Source: Anaerocolumna chitinilytica
Lineage (GTDB): Bacteria > Bacillota > Clostridia > Lachnospirales > Lachnospiraceae
Reading direction: 5' to 3'
Assembly (NCBI RefSeq): GCF_014218355.1
Contig: NZ_AP023368.1
Span: 996,001 to 1,060,000 of the forward strand
Length of the DNA stretch: 64,000 nucleotides
The notes beneath the pieces were generated by a model. That model saw nothing but the letters and a program-made list of their open reading frames with translations, was not told where the DNA came from and ran no database searches. A program made the translations under genes and the position numbers. Positions 63,860-64,000 of this stretch are shown in pieces. Every line of letters starts with the position of its first letter. The first letter of the stretch is position 1.

Positions 63860-64000
63860 GATGCCTCCTGGTGGTTTTCTTTTTAGTTACTTTAAGCTAT
63901 AATTGGCATGATTAGAAGTTCCAGTATTGGATTAATTAATGGTGCCAGATTAGTATTTCCAGAATGGACGAGAATAAGATAACGATGAAAATAAAATAAA

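Overview
The window is AT-rich, tightly packed chromosomal DNA that looks like a strictly anaerobic, probably spore-forming member of the Lachnospiraceae or a close clostridial relative. The signs are strong AGGAGG-type ribosome sites, YesM/YesN-type two-component systems beside carbohydrate ABC transporters that lack their own ATPase, a T-box leader, a SigI/RsgI pair, Csp-like and cell-surface subtilases, and TldD/TldE. Species identity cannot be read from the sequence. I saw no rRNA, tRNA, CRISPR array, prophage or intact insertion sequence.

Layout. 1-7.9 kb holds PTS general components (a 5'-truncated enzyme I at the left edge and a ptsH-ptsI operon on the minus strand) around a lactonase-like protein, a nitroreductase, a chemotaxis receptor and a histidine phosphatase. 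The ptsHI leader carries two LicT/SacY-type RNA antiterminator sites, each overlapping a terminator. 8-14 kb is a sugar ABC system (lipoprotein and two permeases) bracketed by a sensor kinase and a response regulator. 14-18.2 kb has two tandem small Cys-rich proteins, thioredoxin, a cytochrome-b5-like protein, a Csp-like subtilase and a VOC protein. 18.2-23.4 kb has a gap with two possible very small genes, then two large secreted proteins of unknown function. 23.6-26.8 kb is a T-box leader followed by a TrpXYZ-like ABC transporter. 26.8-29.5 kb is a BlaI/BlaR1-type sensor pair plus a secreted protein sharing the sensor's C-terminal domain.

29.6-45.3 kb is one glycan-use locus: AraC regulator, GH2 beta-galactosidase, LplB/LplC/LplA-type importer, GH42 beta-galactosidase, GH29 alpha-L-fucosidase and a YesN/YesM pair. 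None of the three hydrolases has a signal peptide, so oligosaccharides, probably fucosylated galactosides, would be imported whole and cut in the cytoplasm. 45.5-54.9 kb holds a choice-of-anchor A protein with proline-rich repeats and a Cys-rich end, a flavin-type protein, an unknown protein, a second GH2 enzyme, the TldD/TldE pair separated by two copies of a hairpin repeat, and a GNAT acetyltransferase. 55-64 kb holds sigI-rsgI, an MBL-fold hydrolase lying between paired inverted and direct repeats, a giant secreted subtilase with a possible leader-peptide control region, and an ECF transporter S component.

Points most worth a second look: tandem antiterminators on ptsHI together with an HPr that lacks the regulatory Ser46; the BlaR1-like sensor and secreted protein sharing a domain; the repeat-bounded MBL gene; the duplicated hairpin element between tldD and tldE; and the small reading frame with a Shine-Dalgarno-masking hairpin ahead of the giant subtilase. 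All functional calls are from reading the sequence and family knowledge; no search was run.
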